From Tabrizicola soli (lineage in GTDB: Bacteria; Pseudomonadota; Alphaproteobacteria; Rhodobacterales; Rhodobacteraceae), in NCBI RefSeq assembly GCF_015999335.1, contig NZ_JAEACP010000010.1:62001-126000 (forward strand): 64,000 bases of DNA. Reading direction: 5' to 3'. Under the pieces are notes generated by a model that was not told where the DNA came from, did no database searches, and worked only from the letters and a program-made list of their open reading frames with translations. The position numbers and the translations under genes were made by a program. Positions 9,032-16,744 of the stretch are shown piece by piece. Within the stretch, counting starts at the first letter, position 1; every line of letters begins with the position of its first letter.

Positions 9032-9988
9032 TCACGAGGTGCAGTCGCTCTTGGTCAGGAAGCGCGAGCCGGTGTTGTGGAACATCGGGATCGTGTGGTT
9101 CTGGTTCATCGCGACCATGTACTTGACCGCCCAGTAGCCCATGTCCCACTGGCGCTGCGCCTTGAGTGCCGAGATCGTGCCGTCGCAGACGAAGTCCACC
9201 GCTTCCGGCAGGTCGTCCATGCCGACGATCACCACCTTGCCGGCCAGGCCCGCGTTCTTCACCGCCCGCGCCGCGCCGATCGGGTTCGAGGCGTTGGAAC
9301 CGAAGATGCCGGCGACGTCGGGATGGGCCTGCAGCATGTTCTCGGTCAGGGCGACGGCGTTTTCCAGGATGTCGTCGTCGGGTTGCTCGAAGACGATCTC
9401 CATCTCGGGGAAGTCGGCCAGCGCCTTCTTGAACCCGGTGATGCGCTCCACATGGTCCGAGGCGGTCAGGCTGCCGGACAGGATCGCGATCTTGCCCTTG
9501 CCGCCCAGTTGCTCGGCCAGGTACTTGCCGAGGTCATAGCCGTCCTGCTCGCTGGATTTCGGGCCGATGAAGGGGAAGGCGTCGTCGCAGAACGAGTTGA
9601 AGTTGATGACGTTGATCCCGGCGTTCACCGCCTCGTTCATCAGCTGCACGTTGGTCGCGCGGTCCAGGCAGGCGACGGCGAGGCCGTCGGGATGGCGGCC
9701 GATGTTGGCCTCGATCCGGGCGTTCTGGTCGCCCACGTCGGCCTGCGGCGGCTGGTCCCAGATCACGTTGACCTTGATGCCCTGGGTGGCCAGTTCCTCG
9801 ACCGCGAAGGCGGCGCCCTGCGCCACGACGTCGTACCAGGGGTGGATGACCTTCGGCACGAAGACGAAGGTCAGTTCCTTGTCCACCGGCTTGATCAGCG
9901 CCGCCTGATCCTGCGCCTGCGCCGCTGCGGCGCCCAGCACCGTGGCAAGCGTCGCCGCGGCGAATGCCGTCTTGAGACCGTATCCCAT
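9032..9988 (-). CDS. Ribose-type ABC transporter periplasmic binding protein
   Basis: 318 residues from the ATG at 9988, which has GGAGG a few bases upstream and begins a proper signal peptide (basic start, AFAAATLATVLGAAAAQAQ cleavage region). A longer frame upstream lacks such a signal. The mature part has the two-lobe type I binding-protein pattern: FVFVPKVIHPWYDVVAQGA, the hinge region and VVIVGMDDLPEA. It captures a sugar-like ligand in the periplasm. First gene of its operon; the operator-like repeat at 10159-10177 lies about 170 bases upstream. Confidence 0.9.
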   Translation of the reverse strand: MGYGLKTAFAAATLATVLGAAAAQAQDQAALIKPVDKELTFVFVPKVIHPWYDVVAQGAAFAVEELATQGIKVNVIWDQPPQADVGDQNARIEANIGRHPDGLAVACLDRATNVQLMNEAVNAGINVINFNSFCDDAFPFIGPKSSEQDGYDLGKYLAEQLGGKGKIAILSGSLTASDHVERITGFKKALADFPEMEIVFEQPDDDILENAVALTENMLQAHPDVAGIFGSNASNPIGAARAVKNAGLAGKVVIVGMDDLPEAVDFVCDGTISALKAQRQWDMGYWAVKYMVAMNQNHTIPMFHNTGSRFLTKSDCTS

Positions 9989-10158
9989 TCTGTTCCTCCA
10001 AGGTTTCAGTGGCCTGCCCGCCCCGAAACGGTGCCTGGAGGCAGCCGGCAACCTTCGCCGCAACTGCAGCGGCATCCCGGACTTCGGCCTTCCAAGGCGA
10101 CTCCTCTCCGGGCCTGCCCACGAGGCGAGAGTGACTCGGGCCGCGCTTTACGTCAACA

Positions 10159-10177
10159 CTTTTGTATTGCACAAAAG
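10159..10177. promoter_or_regulatory. Candidate operator CTTTTGT-N5-ACAAAAG before the ABC transporter operon
   Basis: A perfect inverted repeat, CTTTTGT-ATTGC-ACAAAAG, followed at once by a further ACAAATG half-site (10178-10184). Its arms match the repeat at 352-370, where the second arm is identical. The transporter operon is read leftwards from here, with a possible TTGACG -35 at 10157-10152 on the minus strand. Likely bound by the SorC-type regulator (inference). Confidence 0.65.
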
Positions 10178-10224
10178 ACAAATGCGCAGATTAGTTTGGG
10201 CTGCTGTGCCGCCGACCAACAGAA

Positions 10225-10251
10225 AGGGGACGAAGGTTTCCCCCGTCCCCT
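10225..10251 (-). terminator. Rho-independent-like terminator after the second ABC operon
   Basis: AGGGGACG (10225-10232) pairs with CGTCCCCT (10244-10251). Read on the minus strand, the hairpin is followed by TTTCTGTT. It lies 28 bases after the permease stop at 10280 and insulates the next minus-strand operon. Confidence 0.7.
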
Positions 10252-10279
10252 GCGGATGGCGCCGCGAGGTCTGGCGTGG

Positions 10280-11257
10280 TCAGGCCTGGCCGGGTTTCTT
10301 GCCGAAGGCCACGGCCACGATGATGATGGCCCCGGAGATCATCATCTGCTCGCTGACGTCGAGGCCCATGATGATCAGCCCGTTGTTGATCGTCCCGATC
10401 AGGAGCGAGCCCGCGAAGGTGCCCAGGATCGTGCCCTTGCCGCCGAAAAGGCTGGTCCCGCCCAGGATCACCGCGGCGATGGCCATCAGCTCGGCCCCCT
10501 CGCCGAAGTTGAAGCGGGCGGTCTGCATCATGCCGGTGTAGAGCATGCCGGCCAGCGCGGCGGCGGCGCCGGTCAGGAGGAACCCGTAGAACTTCACCCG
10601 CCGGGTCTTGACGCCCGAATATTCCGCCGCCTGCCGGTTGCCGCCGGTCGCCAGGATCTCGCGTCCGAAGCCGGTGTATTTCAGCACGACATGGCCGATC
10701 AGGGCGACGACGACGGACCAGATCAGCAAGGACGGGATGCCGAACAGCTTGCCCGAGCCAAACAGACTGTTGAACGTCTGGTTCGTGACCGAGACGGGGT
10801 TGGTATAGGTCACCCGCATGTCGACGCCGCGGATGAACTGCATCATGCCCAGCGTCACCAGGAAGGACGGGATGCCGATCACGGTGACGAAGAACCCGTT
10901 CAGGCAGCCGACCAGCAGGCCCGCGCCGATGGCGGCGGCGAAGGCCAGGGGCCAGGGATAACCGGCCTGGATCACCAGCGCGCAGACCAGCGCGGCAAGC
11001 GCGGTGGTCGAGCCGACGGAGAGGTCAAGCTCGCCGGCAGAGATGATGAAGGTCATCGCCACGGCGATCACCGTGATCATCGCGGTGGTGCGGGCGATGT
11101 TGAACAGGTTGGTGACCGACAGGAACCCCTTGTCGCCGATGGTGACGGCGAAGAAGCCCAGCACGATGACGAAGAAGATGTAGACGACGTAGTTCTGCCA
11201 CTGGATGCTAGGCAGCGACATCGTCGGACGGCCCGATATGGTGACCTTGGATTGCAT
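10280..11257 (-). CDS. Ribose-type ABC transporter permease, second system
   Basis: 325 residues with the RbsC-family signature SAGELDLSVGSTTALAALV near residues 95-113 and ILGGTSLFGGKGTILGTFAGSLL near the end. It has 8-9 hydrophobic segments. The ATG at 11257 has a strong AGAGGAGGAG site, so the gene overlaps the upstream ATPase gene by 50 bases; a later ATG at 11221 would give less overlap but has no such site. Its partners are the ATPase at 11208-12734 and the binding protein at 12794-13963. Confidence 0.9.
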   Translation of the reverse strand: MQSKVTISGRPTMSLPSIQWQNYVVYIFFVIVLGFFAVTIGDKGFLSVTNLFNIARTTAMITVIAVAMTFIISAGELDLSVGSTTALAALVCALVIQAGYPWPLAFAAAIGAGLLVGCLNGFFVTVIGIPSFLVTLGMMQFIRGVDMRVTYTNPVSVTNQTFNSLFGSGKLFGIPSLLIWSVVVALIGHVVLKYTGFGREILATGGNRQAAEYSGVKTRRVKFYGFLLTGAAAALAGMLYTGMMQTARFNFGEGAELMAIAAVILGGTSLFGGKGTILGTFAGSLLIGTINNGLIIMGLDVSEQMMISGAIIIVAVAFGKKPGQA

Positions 11258-12734
11258 GGTGGAGCTCCTCCTCTGAGGTCAGGTCGCGACGGTTCATGTC
11301 CTGGACGATGCGGCCGCCGTGCAAGACGAGGATGCGGTCGCTGATCGCCATGAGTTCTTCGAGTTCGGACGAGATCACGAGCACGGCCATGCCCTTGTCG
11401 GCCATGGCGCGGACGGTGGCGACGATCTCGGATTTGGCGCCGATGTCGACGCCGATGGTGGGTTCGTCCAGGATCAGGAGGCGCGGGTCGCGCGCCAGCC
11501 ACTTGCCCAGCACGATCTTCTGCTGGTTGCCGCCCGACAGCAGGCGCGCCAGCTTGTCCGGGCCGTCGGTCTTGATCCGCAGCTCGCGGATGGTGCGGGT
11601 GACGGTCTGCAGCGCCTCGGCGTCCTGCACCAGGAAGTTGCGGGTGAAGCGGGCGAGGTTGGGCAGGAGCACGTTGTCGCGCACCGAATGGTCCAGCACG
11701 AGGCCCATCTTGCGCCGGTCCTCGGGCACCAGCGCGATGCCGCGGTCGATGGCGTCCGCCTGGTTGCGGACGGGCCTGCCGTCGAAGATCACCTCGCCCG
11801 AGACCGGCGCGCGGCGGCCGAAGATCGTCTCGGCGATCTCGGTCCGGCCCGAGCCCATCAGGCCCGCGAGGCCCAGGATCTCGCCCGGGCGCAGGTCGAA
11901 GCTGACATCGTTGACGCGGGCGGGCAGGCGCAGGCTGCGCAGCGACAGGATCGGCGGGGCCTCGGGCCTTGGGCCGCGGTCGTGCCATTCGAAGCTGGCG
12001 GCGTTCCCCGCGCCCAGCATCGCCTCGACGATGCGGTCGACGGTCAGCCCGGCGCAGTCCTCGGTCATCACCGCCTCGCCGTCGCGCATCACGGTGACGC
12101 GGTCGCAGATCGCCAGGATCTCGGCCATCCGGTGCGAGATGTAGACGATGGAGATGCCGCTGGCCTTGAGCCGGGCGACCAGTTCGAACAGGGCCTCGGT
12201 CTCGGCCTCGGAAAGCGAGGAGGTCGGCTCGTCCATCACCAGGATGCGGGCGTTCTTCGACAGCGCCTTGGCGATCTCGACGATCTGCATGTAGCCGACC
12301 GGCAGCGCGCCCACCGGGGTTTCCGGGTCGATGTCGACGCCCAATTCATGCAGCAGCGCGCGCGACCGGCGCACCATCTCGGCATTGTCGATGAAGATTC
12401 CGGCGCGGCGCGGCTCGCGCTTCAGCCAGATGTTCTGCGCGACCGTGAGGGTGGGAACCAGCGAGAACTCCTGGAAGATCATCGCGATCCCGGCGCGCTC
12501 GGCGGCGGCGGTGCCGTGGATCTCGACCGGCTGGCCGTCGACCAGGATGGTCCCGTCATCCTTGCTGTAGACCCCGGTCAGGATCTTCATCAGCGTGGAC
12601 TTGCCCGCGCCGTTGCCGCCCATCAGGGCATGGACCTCGCCCTTGCGAAGCGTGAACGAGACCCGTTTCAGGACCGGAATGCTGGCGAAGCTTTTCCGGA
12701 TGTCAATCATCTGAAGAACGTCTGCGGCGGGCAT
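11208..12734 (-). CDS. Ribose-type ABC transporter ATP-binding protein, second system
   Basis: 508 residues with two ATPase domains of the MglA/RbsA type. Walker A GGNGAGKST lies near residue 37 and the first Walker B reads ILVMDEPTSSLSEAE. The second half has GLMGSGRTEIAE, LSGGNQQKIVLGKWL and LLILDEPTIGVDIGAK. It is only distantly similar to the ATPase at 7487-8980, so the two systems are probably not a recent duplication. It lies 59 bases after the binding-protein gene with a hairpin between them. Confidence 0.92.
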   Translation of the reverse strand: MPAADVLQMIDIRKSFASIPVLKRVSFTLRKGEVHALMGGNGAGKSTLMKILTGVYSKDDGTILVDGQPVEIHGTAAAERAGIAMIFQEFSLVPTLTVAQNIWLKREPRRAGIFIDNAEMVRRSRALLHELGVDIDPETPVGALPVGYMQIVEIAKALSKNARILVMDEPTSSLSEAETEALFELVARLKASGISIVYISHRMAEILAICDRVTVMRDGEAVMTEDCAGLTVDRIVEAMLGAGNAASFEWHDRGPRPEAPPILSLRSLRLPARVNDVSFDLRPGEILGLAGLMGSGRTEIAETIFGRRAPVSGEVIFDGRPVRNQADAIDRGIALVPEDRRKMGLVLDHSVRDNVLLPNLARFTRNFLVQDAEALQTVTRTIRELRIKTDGPDKLARLLSGGNQQKIVLGKWLARDPRLLILDEPTIGVDIGAKSEIVATVRAMADKGMAVLVISSELEELMAISDRILVLHGGRIVQDMNRRDLTSEEELHHAIQGHHIGPSDDVAA

Positions 12735-12759
12735 GGCGAACCTCGCGGGGAGAGGGGAG

Positions 12760-12785
12760 GGGGCGCGGCGGGCTGGCCGCGCCCC
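12760..12785. terminator. Hairpin between binding-protein and ATPase genes, second system
   Basis: GGGGCGCGGC (12760-12769) pairs with GCCGCGCCCC (12776-12785) over 6 bases, just after the stop of the binding-protein gene (12794, minus strand). It is in the same position as the hairpin at 9001-9024 in the first system and suits partial termination. Confidence 0.6.
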
Positions 12786-12793
12786 GGTGCCGT

Positions 12794-13963
12794 TTACTGC
12801 GACAGCGCGGTGGTCATTTCCGCGGGCAGGTCGATCCGGTAGATCGTCTTGTAGGCCTCGGGCAGGGTGTCGCGGGTCACCTTCAGCGGCGGCACGACGA
12901 CATAGGACGGGGTCTCCTCGCCGATCAGCGCCAGCGCGCCCACGGTCGCCTCGGCCACGCCCTGGTCATAGGGGCGCTGCGAGGAGATGCCGGCGATGAA
13001 GCCGTTCTGCGCCATGTTCAGCGCGACGATCTGGTCGAAGTTCTCGTTGACGATCTTGAAGTCGTCCGGCGTGCGGCCGGCGGTGATCGCGGCGGTCACG
13101 GCGCCCATGGCCGGGATCGACCACGAGGCATACATGCCGTTCAGCGTCGGATAGCGGGCAAGGACGCCCTGCGCCACTTCCTGGCCCTTGTTCGGGTCGT
13201 TGTGGCCGGCGGCGGCGACGACGTTGATCTCGGGATACCTGGCCATCACCCGGGCGATGAAGCCCTCGTAGCGCAGGTTGGTGACGTAGAAGTCGTTGGC
13301 GAAATACATCGCCGCCACGTCGCCCTTGCCGCCCAGCGATTCCGCCAGCGCGTCGGCGAGATACATCCCCAGCGCCAGGTTGTCCGAGGAGATGATCGCG
13401 GCATAGTCCTCGCCGGGCTCCATCCCCTCGACGGCCTGGTCGATGAACACCACCTTGGTCCCGGCTTCCTCGATCGCCTTGTAGGCCGAGGCGGTGGTCT
13501 GGCCGTTCAGCGGGATCGAGACCAGCAGGTCGGGCTTCAGCACCGAGATGGCTTCCAGGTCGGCGATCTGCTTGGCGTCGTCCCAGTTGGCGTTGGTTTC
13601 GGCGACGACCTCGATGCCCAGCTTCTCGAAGGTTTCCTTCAGGCCGATCAGCTGCTGGCTGGCCCAGTCGTCGCCCAGCCACCCCATCGAGATGGCGACG
13701 GTGAACTTGCCGGCCTTGACCTTGGCGATCTGCTCTTCGGTCAGCTTCAGCTCGGCGGCGGGGAAGCCCGGCTCGCCGCGCTGGCCGTCCGAGACGACGA
13801 CGCCGTCGATGCTGTCCATCGCGGCGATTTCCATCGTCTTGGCCGAGGGCTCCTTGTACCACAGCGGGTGCTGGATGTCGGCGGCGATCTCGGCCATGGC
13901 GAAGCCGGGCACGAGGGCCACGGACAGCGCCAGCGCGAAGGACTTGGAATTCAGGGTTTTCAT
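12794..13963 (-). CDS. Periplasmic sugar-type binding protein, second system
   Basis: 389 residues with a signal peptide (KTLNSKSFALALSVALVPGFAMA). The mature protein starts with an extra ~65 residues before the usual first strand (FTVAISMGWLGDDWASQQLIG), which is longer than ordinary ribose-binding proteins. The rest fits a type I two-lobe binding protein, with VFIDQAVEG and VNENFDQIVALNMAQNGFIAGISSQRPYDQG. It lies 81 bases after an alpha/beta hydrolase gene on the same strand, so the hydrolase may act on the same substrate or its precursor. Confidence 0.87.
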   Translation of the reverse strand: MKTLNSKSFALALSVALVPGFAMAEIAADIQHPLWYKEPSAKTMEIAAMDSIDGVVVSDGQRGEPGFPAAELKLTEEQIAKVKAGKFTVAISMGWLGDDWASQQLIGLKETFEKLGIEVVAETNANWDDAKQIADLEAISVLKPDLLVSIPLNGQTTASAYKAIEEAGTKVVFIDQAVEGMEPGEDYAAIISSDNLALGMYLADALAESLGGKGDVAAMYFANDFYVTNLRYEGFIARVMARYPEINVVAAAGHNDPNKGQEVAQGVLARYPTLNGMYASWSIPAMGAVTAAITAGRTPDDFKIVNENFDQIVALNMAQNGFIAGISSQRPYDQGVAEATVGALALIGEETPSYVVVPPLKVTRDTLPEAYKTIYRIDLPAEMTTALSQ

Positions 13964-14044
13964 CGGGTCTCCTCCTGGGTTTTGGGTGCAGCCGACCCTC
14001 CCCCTCCGGAGGATCGGCCGTATCTTCGGGTCTTCGGGGGTGGA

Positions 14045-14980
14045 TCAGCGCGCCGCGAAGGCGGGCTGCTTCCGGTCAAGCATGAACTCGCGCAGGGTCT
14101 GCGCCAGGCGTTCGGGGGCTTCCAGCGCCAGGCTGTGGCCACATTCCTGGAACACTTCCGACCGCTCGACGCCGGTCGCGACCTTTTCCATCTGGCCCTG
14201 GACCAGCTCGCCGAAGAATTCCGGCGCGCCGATGGTCAGGATCGGCAGGGTCAGCTTCTGCTGCTTCAGCTCCTTGTTGATCCGGGCGTTCTTCAGGCCC
14301 GCCCGGTAGGTCTCCAGGCAGCCGCGCAGGCCGCCGGGGGCCGAGAGGCGCGCGATCCATTCGTCGATCGCCTCGTTGGTGATGGCGTTGGGGTTCCAGG
14401 TCTCGGCCTTGATCCAGAATTCCCAGAACTCGCGCTCGCGGCCGGTGATCAGCATCTCGGGCAGGTGGGGGATCCAGAAGAACGGGATGTGCCAGACCCA
14501 GACGCCCTTGAGGTTGAACTGGCTGGAGATGTTCTCGGGCGTGAAGTTCGACCATTCCTCCAGCCCCTCGCCGGACAGGAGCATTTCCGAGAAGGACAGC
14601 GTCTTCACCCGGTCGCGCTGGGTGGCGGCCAGGGCATAGGCGAACTCGGCGCCGCGATCCTCGCCATGCAGGTGGAAGGTCTCGTGGCCGAGATGCGTCA
14701 TCAGCGCGGCCATGTCCCTGGCGTTGGTCAGGCTGTCATAGCCTTCCTCGGCCGGGGGCTTGTCGGTGTCGCCGAAGCCGCGCAGGTCGGGGGCGACCAC
14801 GGTGAAATGCGGGGTCAAGAGCGGGATCAGCTTGTACCAGTAGAAATGCGTCTTCGGCGTGCCGTGCAGCAGCAGAAGCGCAGGGCCCTGGCCGGCGGTG
14901 ACGTAATGCATGCGGATGCCGTTCACGCGGGCCCGGCCGTGCTTCACCGGCGCGCCGGTATGATCGAAAATCTCGGCCAT
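14045..14980 (-). CDS. Alpha/beta hydrolase with Asp nucleophile (haloacetate dehalogenase / epoxide hydrolase family)
   Basis: 311 residues. The oxyanion HGTPKTH is at 39-45, and the nucleophile elbow reads HGEDRGAEF with Asp108 as nucleophile instead of Ser. The catalytic His is His282 (ECGHSLALEAPE). Asp-nucleophile members hydrolyse C-halogen bonds or epoxides; some are annotated fluoroacetate dehalogenases. No signal peptide. It heads the second ABC operon behind a long inverted repeat (14998-15033). Family is clear; substrate is unknown, and annotation as a dehalogenase should be taken loosely. Confidence 0.82.
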   Translation of the reverse strand: MAEIFDHTGAPVKHGRARVNGIRMHYVTAGQGPALLLLHGTPKTHFYWYKLIPLLTPHFTVVAPDLRGFGDTDKPPAEEGYDSLTNARDMAALMTHLGHETFHLHGEDRGAEFAYALAATQRDRVKTLSFSEMLLSGEGLEEWSNFTPENISSQFNLKGVWVWHIPFFWIPHLPEMLITGREREFWEFWIKAETWNPNAITNEAIDEWIARLSAPGGLRGCLETYRAGLKNARINKELKQQKLTLPILTIGAPEFFGELVQGQMEKVATGVERSEVFQECGHSLALEAPERLAQTLREFMLDRKQPAFAAR

Positions 14981-14997
14981 GCAGTCCTCCTCTCAAG

Positions 14998-15033
14998 CTG
15001 CACATTTTTCAAATCTGTTTACACAATGTGCAG
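14998..15033. promoter_or_regulatory. Inverted repeat CTGCACATT-N18-AATGTGCAG upstream of the hydrolase/ABC operon
   Basis: Nine-base arms (14998-15006 and 15025-15033) match perfectly around an AT-rich 18-base spacer. The arms begin 18 bases from the hydrolase ATG at 14980. A wide operator for a dimeric or tetrameric repressor, or two half-sites flanking a promoter, are both possible. No regulator gene is adjacent. Confidence 0.5.
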
Positions 15034-15171
15034 AACATATGTCAACTGGCAACTGGATTTGTTCAACGGGGGTATGTTCATGAATTCGTTGCCTTAGTTC
15101 GGAAGCATAGTGAAACTGGTCAGGAAACCGGACCGAACCGCCCGAATCGTGCCGGGCGATCCATATGCCGG

Positions 15172-15201
15172 AACGGCCCCCGGACGGTTCCGGGGGCCGT
15201 T
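15172..15201. terminator. Strong GC-rich hairpin downstream of the OsmC gene
   Basis: AACGGCCCCCGGA (15172-15184) pairs over 13 bases with TCCGGGGGCCGTT (15189-15201) around a CGGT loop. It lies 68 bases beyond the stop of the minus-strand OsmC gene and before the hydrolase promoter region, so it likely ends OsmC transcription. Confidence 0.65.
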
Positions 15202-15268
15202 CTGTGCCGGGTTCAGACGATGTCCGGGATGCCGCCGCGGAGTTCGGCAGCGCCGGTCCTGCGGCAGG

Positions 15269-15694
15269 CTAGAGCAACTCTGCCGTGAGCGTGATCTTGA
15301 TGGCGGCAAGTGCGCGCGAGACGGGGCAGGCGTCCTTTGCCTTCTCGGCCAGCTCCTTGAAGCGCCCTTCGGCGATGCCGGGCACCTTTGCCCGGAGGGT
15401 GAGGGCGCTGCCTGTGATCCCGGTACCGGGGACCAACTCGACCTCGGCCTTCACTTCAAGGTTCTCGGCCGGCGTGCCGTTCTCGGCCAGGAAATGTGCA
15501 AGCTGCATGGCAAAGCAGCCGGAATGTGCAGCAGCGATCAGTTCTTCCGGGTTGGTCCCGGACTGGCCGGCCTCGTCCACGAAGCGCCCCTTGTGGGTAT
15601 AGGGCTGCTTGCGGAAAACCCCGCTCAGCATGTCGAGCGTACCTTGTCCGTCGACCAGCGAGCCCTGCCAAAGGGCGGTTGCCGAACGTTTCAT
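15269..15694 (-). CDS. osmC: OsmC-family peroxiredoxin
   Basis: 141 residues from the ATG at 15694, preceded by GAAGGAG; an upstream extension of the frame has no ribosome site. The OsmC pattern is clear: KRSATALWQGSLVDGQG at the start, GTNPEELIAAAHSGCFAMQL with the first redox Cys near residue 59, and ACPVSRAL with the second Cys near residue 124. OsmC proteins reduce organic hydroperoxides with two cysteines in the cytosol. It is a single gene with its own terminator and looks unrelated to the neighbouring catabolic operons. Confidence 0.9.
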   Translation of the reverse strand: MKRSATALWQGSLVDGQGTLDMLSGVFRKQPYTHKGRFVDEAGQSGTNPEELIAAAHSGCFAMQLAHFLAENGTPAENLEVKAEVELVPGTGITGSALTLRAKVPGIAEGRFKELAEKAKDACPVSRALAAIKITLTAELL

Positions 15695-16007
15695 GTGATG
15701 CTCCTTCGCAGTTGATGATGCTGTCCCGTGGAATGGTGTAGCCGGGCGCCCTGCTGTCCGGCGCGCCTGATTGACCAGAGGCATGGCGGCCGCTGATGGC
15801 GGGATCATCGCGCATCGGGGCGATGGTTTCCAGTAACATGTGGCGGGCGCGCGGACGGTCCGTTCGTCGGTCTCGGGTCGAAGTGCGTCGAGAGGGCAGC
15901 CTCGGGCCGTTCACATCCGTCCGGCAAGCCAAGATCAGCCTTGACATCCGGGGGCACCAGTGTGCGATATAGAATGTATGATATATCAAACTAACGGGGA
16001 CGGGGCG
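15695..16007. other. Intergenic region between divergent OsmC and PxpA genes
   Basis: 313 bases with no convincing gene. The left part must hold the OsmC promoter on the minus strand, but I see no clear boxes. The right end holds a TTGACA hexamer (15941-15946) and the TGATATATCA palindrome (15979-15988). The middle is GC-rich and featureless to my eye. Confidence 0.6.
15979..15988. promoter_or_regulatory. TGATATATCA palindrome, candidate GntR operator of the pxpA arm
   Basis: A perfect 10-base palindrome, 20 bases before the PxpA ATG, downstream of TTGACA at 15941-15946. The same palindrome followed by AA occurs at 23130-23139 in the divergent regulator/pxpB promoter region. Such AT-rich palindromes stand out in this GC-rich DNA and fit FadR/FCD-type GntR binding (inference). 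Confidence 0.65.
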
Positions 16008-16742
16008 ATGGTCACCATCAACTGCGACATGGGTGAGGCCTTTGGCATCTACCGCTTCGGCGATGACACGGCCTGCATGCCCTTTGTCACCCATGCGAAT
16101 GTCGCCTGCGGGTTCCATGCCTCGGATCCGAACGTGATGTGGAGCACGGTCCGCGCGGCGAAGGCGGCGGGGATCAGGGTCGGCTCGCACCCCGGCTTGC
16201 CGGATCGCGAGGGCTTTGGCCGGCGGCTGATGCGGATGACGCGGGCGGAAGTGGCCGCCCTGACCATCTACCAGACGGGCGCGCTGGCCGGTTTTCTGAG
16301 GGCCGAGGGGATGGAGCTGTCCCATATCAAGCCGCATGGCGCGCTGTTCGGCATGGCCCAGAACGACCCGGAGGTGGCCGAAGGAATCGCGGATGCGGCC
16401 GAGATCTTCGGCGTTCCGGTCATCGCCTTTTCGGATTGCTGCATGTCCGAGGTCTTTGCCCGGCGCGGGATTCCGTTCAGCTGCGAGTTCTATGTCGATC
16501 TGGATTACGGCGACGATGGCCGCCAGGTCATCTCGCGCGAGCATCCGCCGATCGCCGCCGAGGCGGTGGCGGAGAAGGTCCGACGCGCGGTCGAGGACGG
16601 CGTGACCCGCGCGATGAGCGGCAAGGATGTCCGCGTGGTGGCCGAGTCGATCTGCGTCCATTCCGACACGCCCAACGCCATCGTCGTCGCCCGCGCCGTG
16701 CATGAAGAACTGGGCCGGCGCGGCCTTCTGCCCTCGGGCTGA
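16008..16742 (+). CDS. pxpA: LamB/YcsF family protein (5-oxoprolinase subunit A, PxpA)
   Basis: 244 residues from the ATG at 16008, where the conserved INCDMGEAFG begins; an upstream ATG adds non-family residues. The signature blocks VACGFHASDP, GSHPGLPDREGFGRR and HIKPHGALF are all present. In PxpABC this subunit takes part in ATP-dependent opening of 5-oxoproline, a lactam. Here pxpB and pxpC lie 7 kb away in a second arm with biotin carboxylase genes, so the substrate may be another amide or lactam. The next gene starts 2 bases after the stop. Confidence 0.88.
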   Translation: MVTINCDMGEAFGIYRFGDDTACMPFVTHANVACGFHASDPNVMWSTVRAAKAAGIRVGSHPGLPDREGFGRRLMRMTRAEVAALTIYQTGALAGFLRAEGMELSHIKPHGALFGMAQNDPEVAEGIADAAEIFGVPVIAFSDCCMSEVFARRGIPFSCEFYVDLDYGDDGRQVISREHPPIAAEAVAEKVRRAVEDGVTRAMSGKDVRVVAESICVHSDTPNAIVVARAVHEELGRRGLLPSG

Positions 16743-16744
16743 CG

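Noticed and set aside
7322-11344. Open frame of over 1300 codons on the plus strand across the ABC transporter genes
   Set aside because: It runs antisense through two binding-protein/ATPase/permease sets with clear motifs. The product is low-complexity Gly/Asp/His/Arg-rich and matches no domain.
13985-14040. Possible terminator or operator between the hydrolase and the second binding-protein gene
   Set aside because: There are short CCTCCGGAGG and GGCCG repeats but no stable hairpin, and the gap is small, so co-transcription is more likely.
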